From positions 1 to 64,000 of the forward strand of contig JAPJBO010000479.1 in assembly GCA_030068145.1 (NCBI GenBank): a stretch of 64,000 nucleotides of DNA, in the 5' to 3' direction. Below, in pieces: positions 20,380-31,739 of the stretch. Under the pieces are notes generated by a model. That model was given only the letters and a program-made list of their open reading frames with translations. It was not told the origin of the DNA and searched no databases. Position numbers and translations under genes: made by a program. The stretch comes from Diplonema papillatum. Lineage: Eukaryota > Euglenozoa > Diplonemea > Diplonemida > Diplonemidae. Positions within the stretch are counted from its first letter, which is position 1. Each line of letters starts with the position of its first letter.

Positions 20380-20452
20380 CCTGCGTCGGCCGCGCGTTGA
20401 GCACGTTTCCGAGGGACACCACGAGGAGGTGCAGGTCAGAATATTGTCCCTC
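20380..20452 (-). ncRNA. HDV-like ribozyme, family 2
   Basis: It is the duplicate of 3198-3270, with the same intact P1, P2, P3, L3, P4 and J4/2. Confidence 0.7.
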
Positions 20453-20880
20453 ATGTAAAGAAACGCATGATATGAGACAGTATCCCTTTTCAAAAGGAGG
20501 GGCTTGTACTTCCGAAGTTCCGACCCTTGAAAGAACACTGTTCGTATGAGCTCCGAATTCCTGTGAGGGTTTCTTTGGATGAATCGGTCAAAAATTCGAC
20601 AAAACGGGTACCCATAGCTCTCCCAGAACCTCTTCAATGACTCAAAAGTGGGCATACCTTGGTTTGATTCGCACGAAACCTCAAAGACCAGCTTTTCGGA
20701 TCACCAAATTCGTCTGACATCGTCGCCATTCATCGTGAACTTGTTCTTTGGTGCTAATTTTTCCTGTTTTTGTTGCGTTTTTCGGTCTCTTTCGAGTCGG
20801 TTCCGGGTACCCCTACCGCTGTACCTAGAAGGGGCTAGGGGGTTAAAGAGGGGCTAGGGGGTTAAAGAGCTAAGATTTGT
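20453..20880. repeat. Repeat family 2 body; short G-rich direct repeat at end
   Basis: The family blocks run to ~20800 and stop in the ttcgagtcgg part of the terminus. A tandem pair of ggggctagggggttaaaga follows at 20831-20870. Confidence 0.6.
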
Positions 20881-21930
20881 AATCGAATAATTTCTAGACT
20901 CAGAGGCCCTAGAAAGACCCTAAACTGACCACGGCGATTTTGTGGTTGTTTCAGCATCTTCTGCCATGTGATTGGACGTGTTGGTTTGAGTACACTCTTC
21001 TAACAAAGCAAAAATGTTTGACACAGCACGCAAGAACTTACCACATGTACATGCACTTGAAGGGAAATGAAGGACTTTCTCGAAAGTACAAGAGATTCTT
21101 CAGCACTTGGATGGGCAAGATGGGCTTGAGAAAAGTCTGGAGCCTCCTGCCGGGTTTCCTAATGGCCAGGTTTGAAGATAGATCACGAAATGTCCACCCT
21201 TCTGCAAAAAGAACTGCCGCCTCCGAAGGATCTTTTGCAGAACTGACTGAGGCAACAGTAGTAAACGGCACCCTTCATGGGTGGCACGTAGCAAATGGAT
21301 GGAGCAAGGTAATATCAGATCTCAACAACCAAATCAAGCAGGTCGCGGTGGGCGTCGCAACTCCAGAGATCTAGAAAGACCAGACTGATGGTTGTGACAA
21401 CGACACGAAGGAATGAACTAACTGCCAGTGCTGCAGATTCCTACATCTACAGCTCCTCGAACTTGCGCATATTGCAGACTGTCAAATGGTATCCGATGCC
21501 TGAATTGTGTGGTTTGTTTGAATCCGTGAATACACTCCAAAAGCAATGCGCAGTTCCTATATAGTTCGTGCATAGTTCGTGCGGGGTTTGTGAAACGGTG
21601 AGGGCTATGTATATAAGTGTACTGGGGTGGCCGGCTACATTGGACGAGCACACCTTTCCACAAAACTTCCCAGAAAATCCCAGAACGTTCTCTTTCACGC
21701 TTTTTCACGTTTTTTCGTCGTCTTGTTGCATGCAAATGAGTACCACACTACACGTTTTTTCACATCGTTTCACACTGGTTCAGGTCTTTTCGCAAGCCTT
21801 CTCAGTCTTACACAGACGTTCATACCGAGTTGTGTGACAGTTTTCTACGATGTGCTGCATGGATTTGCTCCAAAATCGTCCCCTTTAACACATGTGACCG
21901 CCAAGGTGTAGGCAATTGATTGACCGATAA
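20881..21930. other. No recognisable gene
   Basis: A 144-aa open frame at 20940-21374 (+) shows no domain. The rest is AT-neutral sequence without signals I can name. Confidence 0.35.
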
Positions 21931-22400
21931 ATGGCCGAAAAAAACGAAAAGGGGAAACGGTGGGTGCCCCTCGAGCTCGGGAACTTGTCACTCCCGCTTC
22001 CCTATGCGATCTTCCGGTTTAGCACGTTCACCACCAGCACCTGTCCAAGCACCTGCCGTGTGCGTGTTCTCCATTTGGACCGCGTTGTTCGGGCGGACGT
22101 CCTTGAATTCGCCAAACGCAACCCTGATTTCTTCACCAACGAAGTCCTCCCCCACCGCGCCTGGACCCAATGGAAGAGGGGTTTGACTTTGGTCGGAACT
22201 TCCGAAGGGTGGGGTGACCTCACGTCATTCCAGGTCGCTAACGTAGTCTACCAGCGGCCGATAGCTCTCTTCATCCTCCCCGGCAGCCCTACGTACGTTG
22301 CGGATCGGAAGTGATCAACAAGACGAAGCCCGCTCACTACGGCGAGACGCATTACGACTACGTCCCTGGGGTTTTTCGAGCAAGCTGCGCGGAGCAGTGG
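21931..22400 (+). pseudogene. OTU-type cysteine protease fragment (frameshifted)
   Basis: The frame from 21931 reads RADVLEFAKRNPDFF, then GWGDLTSFQVANVVYQRPIALF, matching the central block of OTU deubiquitinases (lR..v..f...np.f, WGd..elqA.an....pI.v). The catalytic His block HYGETHYDYV follows near 22340 but in another frame, so a frameshift lies near 22300. The N-terminal DGxC nucleophile block is not visible. OTU domains occur both in host genes and in retroelements. Here it is the only plus-strand protein relic of note. Confidence 0.5.
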
Positions 22401-23260
22401 TGTCAAGGGCTCGGTAGCCCGGCTGATAGCCCAGCGCGAGACGAAGGTGACCACCTGGAGGTACGAACCTCACCAGAACCTCAGCGCCAGCACAGCGACC
22501 TCACCGACTCGTCTTCAACCGCATCCGCAACCACATCCACGACCAATCATACCACATCCACGGCCGAACGAGGAGCTTCTTCATCTCAAAGAGTGTCAAC
22601 GTCTATAACATACACATACATACAAAAGGTGTCACGGGATAAGCCGGCAGCCGCTGCTTAACGGCTTATCCTGAGATTACCCCGATACTTCAACCTTCTT
22701 TTCGTTTCAAAATGAAGACTGGAGTCTTCTGAAATGAAGACGGGGCTTGGTCAAATCTCGCTCAGATGTTGGATGGTGTCCTGTTACGTTTCGGGTGAAG
22801 CTACGGGCCTACTACGAGAAAGCCGGCAGCGACGTGGTTTTCCCTTGCACGGCATGTGCCGCAATTCTGAAGGTGGTGATCACTAAATAAATATTCCGAG
22901 GAAGGCATAACAGCCAAGCTACTCTACCACGAATCACGTTAGGCGACGTCAACAAATATGCGCTGCGCTACGAAGCAAATGAGGTTTGCTGGCGGCATGT
23001 CAGGGGGGTATGTCAGGGGGTGCCGTGCGGTCGGACAAGGCGATGCCGGATGCTCGTCGATGCCAAGTGACGCCTGCGGTGCGGACAAGCAAGCTTGTTA
23101 CCATAAAAAAAGAACCCGTGTTCCTTCGCTCAGTTTCCCACTGTTTCACAGTTTCTCCAAAATTTTGTTCTCCTTCGCACTTCTTCCCATTTCCCTAGTT
23201 TCGGGCTGGTGTTCACGTTGGTAGGGAGTCAATAGCCCCCAAAAAACTGGAAAAGTATTC
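22401..23260. other. No recognisable gene
   Basis: Short ORFs only. A direct pair of gaagactgg/gaagacggg blocks is present near 22710-22745. Confidence 0.35.
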
Positions 23261-23264
23261 AAAG

Positions 23265-23456
23265 AACTTCCAGGCTGGCCGGACTGTCTGGTCAGGCTGT
23301 CCAGGCTGTCTGGTCTCTCCAGGCTGTCTGGTCAGTCCGGGCTGGTCGGACGGACCGGTCTCGTCAGGCTGTCCAGGCTGTCCACAGGCTGTCCAGGCTG
23401 TCCAGGCTGTCTGGTCTGTCCAGGCTGGTCGGACTGCCTGGTCTGGCCAGGTTCTG
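23265..23456. repeat. Degenerate CAGGCTGTCCAGGCTGTCTGGT minisatellite
   Basis: There are many irregular repeats of caggctgtc(c/t) and ggtctgtc, with no fixed period. Confidence 0.85.
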
Positions 23457-23459
23457 TCA

Positions 23460-23620
23460 ACAAATTTTGTTCCCTTATATCCCAATGGGAAACCAAATTT
23501 TGTTCCCTTATATCCCAATCAACAAATTTTGTTCCCGTATATCCCAATGGGATTGCCTTGCCCAAGGCAATCCCATTGGGATATAAAAAAACAAAATTTC
23601 AAGTGTTGGGATATAAGGGA
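23460..23620. repeat. ATATCCCAATGGG repeats with perfect 23-bp hairpin
   Basis: Three direct copies of aaattttgttcccttatatcccaat lead into a perfect inverted repeat: 23539-23561 pairs with 23564-23586 around a 2-nt centre. The acaaaattt flank is also partly inverted. Confidence 0.9.
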
Positions 23621-23639
23621 GTTACACCTATTATATGAG

Positions 23640-24600
23640 CCCCTGTCTATCACCGAGTCGTTGCTAGCTCTTTCAGGCATTTGTCGACACTTCACGCAGT
23701 ACCAGCTTCAAACTCCTGGATATGCTGTGTATATTGAGTGTATTCACCTAGGAAAGGAGAGCTGTAAGGGGTAAGTAGTGTATAGAAGCTTCATAGATTC
23801 CCGGGTGATACCCGGTATCATACAGGTATACTGGGCATACCCAGACCCGTGATACCGGGTATATTATGCCCTCTCAATTCAAATCCCGCATGGGCATTTT
23901 CTTGGCCGCCGGTGTACTATTCTGGAGGTATCTGCAGAACCTCAACTGAAATGTGAAATGTGCACCGCATCCACCAGCTACAGGCATGACAAAGTTGGTT
24001 TCCGTTCGGCTGTTGTGACCGTCAGGCTCGGACGACAGTGACCTGAAGAACTTTGATTGGTTGCATGGCATGGTAGGGTTCTGAATCAGTGCCCGTCTAG
24101 ATGATAATCGCATACGCTTTCCAATCGTTGTTCAGAGTGTCGAAGAGGCCGGCACACACGACGAAGGCGCCAAAAGTGAGAAATGCACCTGCATTCCAGA
24201 GGATCAGGTGCGTGAACCAAACTATGCTACAGATTTTGGCAAGCTCCGACATAAACAGTCTATAAATTCACCCGAAAACCGTTTTTAATTTCCTTTTCCT
24301 TCAGATCACATAGATACCCGGGTATACCAGGATACCGGCAGTCCCACCGGGTAGCGAGCGTTCAAGGAGTACCACGCAAGCCTGGTTGGGTGAGACAGCA
24401 TGCTGTCAGTGCCAATTTTTGGAACATGGGGCCATAATTGATGCCCTGCTGGAATGGTTTTGCCCAGGTTGCAGTGTCGCAATCAACCTCTGCAAGCAAG
24501 GCAGTCCGTTGTTATTTTCGCTCTTTCGCCTTCGCTGCCCAGGGACTGCAACTTAAGTGTCAAGTCGCATTTTCCGTGCTCGCAAATCCATGTTGAGAGG
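23640..24600. repeat. Diverged segmental duplicate (partner 26130-27310)
   Basis: Shared blocks are ttcaggcatttgtcgac, the ctggatatg block, gtcaggctcggacgacag, gataatcgc.tacgctttcc, and caacctctgcaagcaaggca...ctttcgcc. One sub-block (about 23920-24010) is inverted relative to 26345-26430. Confidence 0.7.
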
Positions 24601-24634
24601 TGAACTCGTCTACACAAAGTCAACGGGGTCTGGA

Positions 24635-25801
24635 TCACACCCTGGACCGGACAACGTCCATTCCAGAGTCCATTGGCCATTGGATGTCCAGTCCAAAGTC
24701 TGTCCGGTCCATTGGATGTCCAGTCCAAAGTCTGTCCGGTCCATTGGATGTCCAGTCCAAAGTCTGTCCGGTCCATTGGATGTCCAGTCCAAAGTCTGTC
24801 CGGTCCATTGGATGTCCAGTCCAAAGTCTGTCCGGTCCATTGGATGTCCAGTCCAAAGTCTGTCCGGTCCATTGGATGTCCAGTCCAAAGTCTGTCCGGT
24901 CCATTGGATGTCCAGTCCAAAGTCTGTCCGGTCCATTGGATGTCCAGTCCAAAGTCTGTCCGGTCCATTGGATGTCCGGTCTAATGTATGGAAGTATGTC
25001 CGGTCCAACGTTTATCTGAATACAGTAGTCCAGATTTCCGCCTGAAAAGTCAAGAGCCAAATGCATACTAGCTATATTGAATGCACATCCAATGACATAG
25101 ATCGCAAAAGCCGGTCCCAGTGTAACATCGGGTGAGACTGAGTCTGGTTGTGAACTTATGTTGTCGACGTCTTCGGGCGCTACGGAACGCGTTTCCCATG
25201 GGATCTGAAAAGTGTAGGTTTGCAGGTAGGTTTGCGATACAAAAAGAGGTCATTGGCAATCCCACAACAGGCGGTAGCTTTGTCAACAGAGGGAGGGTTA
25301 AAATACAAGAATTGCGTTGATGTGCGATTTTGTTCAAATCTCTTGTCGATGGACAAAGCAAAAGAAGATGCATACTCGAACTCGTTCGTGGCCAGCCAGG
25401 AAAACAATCAAAGCTGCCAGCGCGAACAACAACGATAACATAAAAGGATGCATTTTTGTCCCAGTTCCCACCGCAACATTAAACAGGGCAAGGGTCAAGC
25501 TCAAACATGCAAGGCAGATCAACCCGAGGACAGCCCCTGCAATACGGAGCCAGATCTTGCATTCTTTCCGATCGTGGGCGTCGAAGGCCAAGTGGTTGTC
25601 GCAGTTTGTTGTTAACATCGAATGTGTGGAAGACTGCCAAAGGCCCGGCTCAGTATTTTTGATGTGATACTGCAGTAATCCAACATCTGCGCGGAGTCCA
25701 AAGTCGTAGGTCATCCACTTGTCGAGGACCAGTGCGCTTACATACAGCGCAAGGGCCATCACAAGGAGCCCCAGTGTTGTTTTTGATGCCCGAAATGCCA
25801 T
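24635..25801 (-). CDS. Claudin/PMP22-like four-helix membrane protein with minisatellite-encoded tail
   Basis: Two exons. The first is 25801-25376 (142 codons) with donor GTATGC; the intron is 171 bp; the second starts at 25204 after ...TTTTCAG. Helix 1 is at residues ~8-28. The first loop has the W...GLW...C...C pattern of the claudin/PMP22/EMP superfamily. Helices 2 and 3 follow, and exon 2 adds helix 4 (GPAFAIYVIGCAFNIA). Such proteins sit in the plasma membrane or vesicles; no specific role can be given. The frame stays open through the 32-bp minisatellite to a stop at 24635. This gives about three 32-residue repeats because three units restore the frame. The real stop might be set by a further splice: GTATGC...TTTTCAG spans only 27 nt, from 25074 down. 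The family call rests on topology and the loop motif. Confidence 0.6.
24681..24983. repeat. 32-bp minisatellite (about 9.4 copies)
   Basis: The unit TGGATGTCCAGTCCAAAGTC plus tgtccggtccat recurs at an exact 32-bp period from 24681. Copies are nearly identical. It lies in the open frame of the claudin-like gene. Confidence 0.95.
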
Positions 25802-26129
25802 GCTTGTTTCCTTTAATCTCTGGGAATGTGTGGTCAAGCACCCACCTTCGTAAATACACAGAGGTTCAAACAACAAGGCTGGTCCTGACTATCGCCACAC
25901 AGATTACTTGCATTCTAACCCAAACTAACCCAAACGATGAAGCGCGATTCACGGTTGTGAAACGAATGAATTGTTGTACATGATTGTATCTGCCCGCCGA
26001 CCAAGAATTATGGTATTTTTTATTGTACACTATTGCATATTCTTGTACATTATTGGCGTGATCCAAACCAAGTTCTGCCGGGTTCCTGCCCGGTTCTTAC
26101 CGGGGGGGGGTGTCTATTTTTATTTTTGG

Positions 26130-27310
26130 CGGCTTGCATCTCCCACCGAGTCGCTGCTAGCTCGTTCAGGCATTTGTCGACGCTTCATGCAGTACCTGGC
26201 GCGATATGGCAACAGAATAGTCTTCAAACTCCCTGGATATGCAGTGCTGAGGTCGGGTGTCAATCACCGAGAAAAGGAGAGCCGTGAGGGTTAAGTAGTG
26301 TATAGAAGCCTCCATAGATGCCCCCGGGTGCACGGCGTCCGAACGGAATCCAACTCTGTCATGCCTGTAGCTGCTGGATGTGGTTCACATTTCAGTTGAG
26401 GTTCTGCAGATACCCTCCAGAATAGCACGCCGGCCTAAGAAATGCCCCCATGAGGGATTTAAGGGATGGGTACCTGGTATACTAGCAATAGAAGCTGTCA
26501 GGCTCGGACGACAGCGACCTGGAGAACTTTGATAGGGTTGCATGGCATGGCAGGGTCCTGAATCAGTGCCAGTCATCCTGAATGATAATCGCGTACGCTT
26601 TCCATCGTTGTTCAGAGTGTCGAAGAACACCACATCATTTTTCATCAAAGCATCGAGTATGGCCCCACCCTGCTGTCTCATCCAACCAGGCTTGGAGGTA
26701 TTCCTGAAACGCTCGCTACCTGGTGCGACTTTCAAATGCACCCGCCGGTGTCCTGGTGTATCCGGGCATCTATGTGATCTGAAGGAAAGGGAAATCAAAA
26801 ACGGTTTTCGGAAGATTTCATGTCGGTGCTTGCAAAAACCTGTAGCATAGTGGTTCTGGCTCACGCACCTGATGCTCCGGGATGCGGGTGCATCTCACTT
26901 TTGTGCCTTCGTCGTGTTTGTGCCCACAGCTTGTGTCGGGTCGTGACGCATCATTGCCAGAGTCATCACTAATGATCATGTCCATCTTGGCCGAAGTCAA
27001 AGTTAGTGGCGACCACTGAAAAATCAGACAAAAGGCTGATTGGATGAGCTGAAGCAGCACGGTGTTCTACTAGGCTTCTGAATAATTGGCAGACCACGAC
27101 AGAAAAGCGGACACTCCAAGCGAGGTTTTGCGTTGAACTGTTGCCGCAGACTAGCGAAAGGGCCTGCTCCGCCAGAAGCGGTTTTGCCCAAGTTGCAGTG
27201 TCACAATCAACCTCTGCAAGCAAGGCAGTCCGTCGTTCTTTTCGCTCTTTCGCCTTCGGGACTGCAACTTAAGCGTCAAGTCGCATTTTCCGTGCTTGCA
27301 AACCCGGGCT
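26130..27310. repeat. Diverged segmental duplicate (partner 23640-24600)
   Basis: It has the same block order as its partner, with one inverted sub-block and an extra ~600-bp middle. Possible minus-strand coding relics (26864-26385) show no recognisable domain. Confidence 0.65.
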
Positions 27311-28527
27311 GTGGTTAATTAACCAGTTGGATTCCTCTTGTTTATATGTAGCAGTTCCAAGCTGACACTTCACTGCTGGCACAACATGGGGCACCTGAGT
27401 GCACCACTCAGCACCTTCAATCTGAGCTCAGACTTAAACCCACGCTGACAATCCCGCATGTCGGCTTTTTCCAGAATGCCATATAACCCGTCGTCTGGTC
27501 TGCCAAAAACCCCTCATTGCAGTTTCACTGAGGAATTGCATGCATTGCAGTCACTTTTCGGTTCCACACGGCCAGGAGAGAAGGGCAGCAGGATGCACAT
27601 GTTTCCACAAACAAAAACAAAAGCAACAAAATGAAAGGAAGACAAAAAAAAAAAAGATGGGGATGATACGGCCAATAATGCAAAGAACTAACAACACAAG
27701 TGGGCCCACAAACGCAAAACACTCCTGCACATGGATGTGCAAACTTCTGCGGACACAAATGAATCCGACAAGGCACTGGGCAAAGCATTAATCGCGACTT
27801 GTCACAGCTGTAGCCACTTCCAGGCGGACTGGGGAGCAGAATGAAAGCTGAATGTAAAGAGCAGAAGAAGAACGTTATCACATGCTGAATAGTGTTGTTT
27901 CTCTTGCAGCAGCTGTGGCTACGCTATCGAAAACATTTACACGGAGGCAATTTCGTATGATATTTTCTGAGAAAGAAAAGAGAACCCTACTTATCTTCTG
28001 AAAGGTGAAAGAGGGCTCCAGTTTTACCAATCGAACTATGAGTGCCTGCGGAGTGCCTTCTGAGAGAGAGAGTTTCTGGGACAAGAATTGGACACTCAAC
28101 AATCCTTCCTGTGCGCGACTCATATTTTCCTGGCACTATTTTCCGGCACGTCTCTTGTGCTGTGACCGGGCAAGGAGAAGAAGCTGCGAAAAAGGCGAAA
28201 GACGCTACTTTGCTGCTGGAGACCTGTTAATGGGATAGTCAAACAAGTGCTAACCTGCAGTGGGGCACACATGGCACCAAATGATGCAGAGTGGCATCCT
28301 CGCCTTGCCGAAGCTCGATGGCCTACAAGCAGAATCACAGATGAAAGAACAACTACCAACAGCCTAAATTAAAAGAACGCACATAGTGTTGTCCAATGTC
28401 CAAAATGGCTTGGTGTCGATTTCATCAGAACGTACGAGGTTTTTCAAAACAAAAGAAAAGAGAATAAAGGCAGAAGTAAAAAACGGGGGAGAGCGGTGAG
28501 AAGCGAGAATCATGATTCGACAGGACT
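27311..28527. other. No recognisable gene
   Basis: There are short ORFs and an A-run at 27645-27656. The region lies downstream of the OLA1 stop and holds no clear signal. Confidence 0.4.
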
Positions 28528-29981
28528 CTACTTCTTTCCCTTGAGACCAGCCCCGGCATTGAACTTGAAAAAGATGATGTCGCCATCCCGCACTTCGTAT
28601 TCACGGCCTTGTTGTCTGTATTTGCCGACGGCCCTGCATTAGTGGTTCGTACGGTTCGGATGGTATGTGCTCAACACCGTGTGAAACATGTGGGTGCCAG
28701 ACAGCCTCAATGTGCGTGTTGTGTTGAACACAGGCCACAACAGATCCTCATATTTACCTAGGAGCGGTACTTTAAAGAGCAAATAGGCATTGTGCGGCAG
28801 AACCGGGACGTTATGTGGTTATGTGTTCGGCGTGACCAACCCCGCCGGTTAATCGAATATACTTACCAGCAATCTGTGGGTGTGTGTGAAACAAAGGTAT
28901 ACTTGCATGCGGCCTCGGACCCGTGCTCTTTCCAGTCTGCGAAGTTCACCACTTCTGCGCAGATGAAACCCTTCTCGAAGTCGGTGTGGATACGCCCTGC
29001 TGCCTGTGGCGCCTTCGTTCCCTTTTGCAGTGTCCAGCACTTGACCTCGTCACTTCCGCAAGTAAAGAAATACTGCAGGTTCAGTCTTTGAAACCCGGCG
29101 GTGATGATTTTCGGCATCATCTGCTTCGTTTTGTTTTCCTCGCAAAACTTCGCGATTCCGTCAGCGTCCATTTCGTGCATCTCCATTTCGAGCTCGGCAG
29201 AAAAGGGGATCATGGCTTCACCTGTGTTCTGGTCGATCCATTGCTTGAGCTTCGGAAGGTGCTTGTTCTTTTGGCGAAGATAGTCCTTCTTGGACATGTT
29301 GGCCAGGAAGATTTGCGGTTTGGCCGTGAGCAGGAGGAGTGTGTTTAGGTACTCGACTTCCTTGTTGTTCCACTGCTGTGTTCGGACCATTTTGCCTTCC
29401 TCGAGACACTGCTTGATCTTCCCAAGGTACTCCACATCGTTTTTCTTGGTCTTGTCAATGCCACGGTCCACAACCGATTTGGTCTTGGCGTACAATGCAG
29501 CGACCTTTTCGATGTCTTTCAGTATCAGCTCGTTGTTGATGAGCTCGACATCTCTAACGGGGTCTACGGAACCTTCCACGTGAGTAATGTCTTCAGAATC
29601 AAAGCAACGGCACATGTGAAACAAGGCGTCACATGCTGAGATGTGAGACAAGAACGCGTTTCCAAGGCCTTCACCTTCACTTGCTCCACGGACAAGCCCT
29701 GCAATGTCGCAGATTGTCAGATCAGCTCTGACAATACTCGGCGGCTTGTGAAAGGCAACCAGCTCGTCGAATCGAGTATCGGGGACTTCAACCTTCGCCA
29801 AGTTCGGGTCGATGGTGCAGAATGGAAAGTTCTCAGCCGGAATAGCGCTCTTTGTGATAACGTTGAAGAAGGTACTCTTTCCGACGTTCGGCAACCCGAC
29901 AATTCCGATCTTCAAACTTGTGCCGGGACGCCCCAACGTCATCGACTTCGGCACTTCCTCTCCCTTCTTCTTCGGAGGCAT
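28528..29981 (-). CDS. OLA1: Obg-like ATPase 1 (YchF/OLA1 family)
   Basis: Cytosolic P-loop ATPase linked to translation and stress control, conserved from bacteria (YchF) to human. Exon 1 is 29981-28903 with donor AA|GTATAC, the intron is 269 bp, and exon 2 is 28633-28528 after CAG. The spliced product is 394 aa, close to the usual ~396. The P-loop [12 protein letters not shown] is at 29-40, followed by switch sequences and [23 protein letters not shown] replaces the GTPase NKxD motif, the change that makes this family prefer ATP. A coiled-coil insert follows, then a TGS domain ([20 protein letters not shown]) and the conserved end [22 protein letters not shown] encoded across the splice. 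Start and stop are unambiguous. It is a single-copy housekeeping gene and the firmest anchor in the window. Confidence 0.97.
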
Positions 29982-31610
29982 GATTGCAGACTCTTCCCTT
30001 CCCCTTTCTTTCTGATTCTAGCTAGCATTCAACATTGACTGACCTATTCACTATCTGATTCTACTCCCACTGCTGCAATGATCATGTGTCTGCTCTGTAC
30101 GGGAACTCCATCTTACACTGCCATGCAATTGCACTTGAAAGTAAGAGCTGGGCTTCGCCAGGAAGGTATGACTATAAATGTGAGCCGGACCCCTCAAAAC
30201 CGAAAATCCAGAATCCTACCCGGTTAGTCAAGGTTTTCGCCAGGATAATCGACAAGGTGGTTGCACGCAGGTTGAAGTCGACGCAGACGCAGCACAGTCA
30301 GAAAAGTCGTCTTAAGTGATGATGATGATGATGATGATGATAATGATGCTGATGCTGCTGATGGAGAATATGCTTGTGGCACAGCTGATGAAACCAGCGA
30401 CATGTAGGAGCGACTCTTCGGTGGACGATTCATCTCATGATCCGCAAACCCGACAACAACCTCTTTCAGGGACACGTGCGCCCGAATACCTGCGCGGGCG
30501 TAATGCGTTTCGCTGTCATGTGTCAATGTTAACCCTGTCGAAATCCAACTTTAATACGAACGTGGTACACCATGGAGTGTTTCTTAAATTGCACTTCGTA
30601 TTAAACTCGCATTCTGACCCAAACTACCGCTCAATGCTTTCTGGAACAAGAACAGAAAAGAGGAACGTTTGTTGACAGGAGTATCGGAGGCTCTGGGGAG
30701 TACCTACAGTTGAAGTGGACGGATGCTCAGTCTGTCGAGTCCAAGGCAGCTTGGAGCACGCATACTCTCCTCGAAAGTGTGAACCTTGTTTTGCCCCGGT
30801 GCAGTGAAAGAAGGATTAAGCGCCATCTCGGGAAGCCGCATAAGGACGTCCTTGTTGCATGCGTGGAAGATCAGGCGAGACTTGAGCTCGTCCCCGGTCG
30901 ACGAGCGGTTTAGCGTTCTGACCTTGGTGACGCAGAAAACGTCGGGAGACGTACAGGCCGGGGACACAGAGAAGAGGTCTAGTGCCTTGACCTCGTGGCG
31001 ACGTTGGGGTAGCGCGATCAAAAGAAGGTTTTTGCGTGTGGTCCAAGCCGCCGTGATGTACTCTTTCTACTCCTTGTCGAAGAACTTGTCGGGAAGGGAA
31101 AGATTGATGTCTCCAAGGGCATGGCCGTTCCACGCTTCTTAGGAACTTTCATCCCGCACGGGTCGAGGTGGTGAACTGCACACCAGAACCACGGCTTTCC
31201 TCCGCTACCTGAGCCTCAGAATTCCAGTACCTCTTACGAGTCCAGAATAATGCTTGCGAGGGGGTATGTTTCCGTTCCAGCCAATTTGTGGCAAAGGACA
31301 CTGCATGTTTCTGTATTCACAATCAGGTGCAACAGCGGCGCCGTCACCTCCACCTACGTCGAGAACGACCTCTCAATGGCTGACAGCTCCTCCGATGCTA
31401 GCAAGCGTGCTAGTCCTGCCAGCGACTCACCCGGGTGGATGGGATGAAAAAACAAATTCGCGAGCGACTACGTGCGGATTCAAGATGCAAGCGAGGGGTG
31501 AAGTTACGATGTTTTCGGGATAGCGACGGGGTTATTCAACCTTGCAACGAGTGTCAGGTATTCGTCGGATATATTAATCTTCTAAGATCTGCGATCTTAT
31601 ACGACTAAAA
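29982..31610. other. No confident gene; GAT microsatellite
   Basis: A (GAT)n run lies at 30317-30345. Minus-strand frame 31021-30707 and plus-strand frame 31254-31523 have a coding-like composition but no domain I can name. They could be exons of an unrecognised gene. Confidence 0.35.
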
Positions 31611-31619
31611 ATTTCATCG

Positions 31620-31735
31620 ATATCGATATATCGATATCGATATCTTCAAGATTTCGATATATCGAATCGATACCTTTCGACATATCGATATGCAAATATT
31701 TCAAAATTATCGGTCGACATATCGACACAACCATG
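31620..31735. repeat. TCGATA-rich AT block, inverted partner of 12315-12405
   Basis: It is dense atcgatatcgatat with several palindromes. Its reverse complement matches the 12.3-kb block in order and spacing. Confidence 0.6.
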
Positions 31736-31739
31736 AATA

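Noticed and set aside
24600-25045. Plus-strand repeat ORFs over the 32-bp minisatellite
   Set aside because: They lie opposite the claudin-like frame and are simple repeat translations.
12315-31735. A single giant transposon between the two TCGATA blocks
   Set aside because: OLA1, a housekeeping gene with an intron, lies inside, and no target duplication or transposase links the ends.
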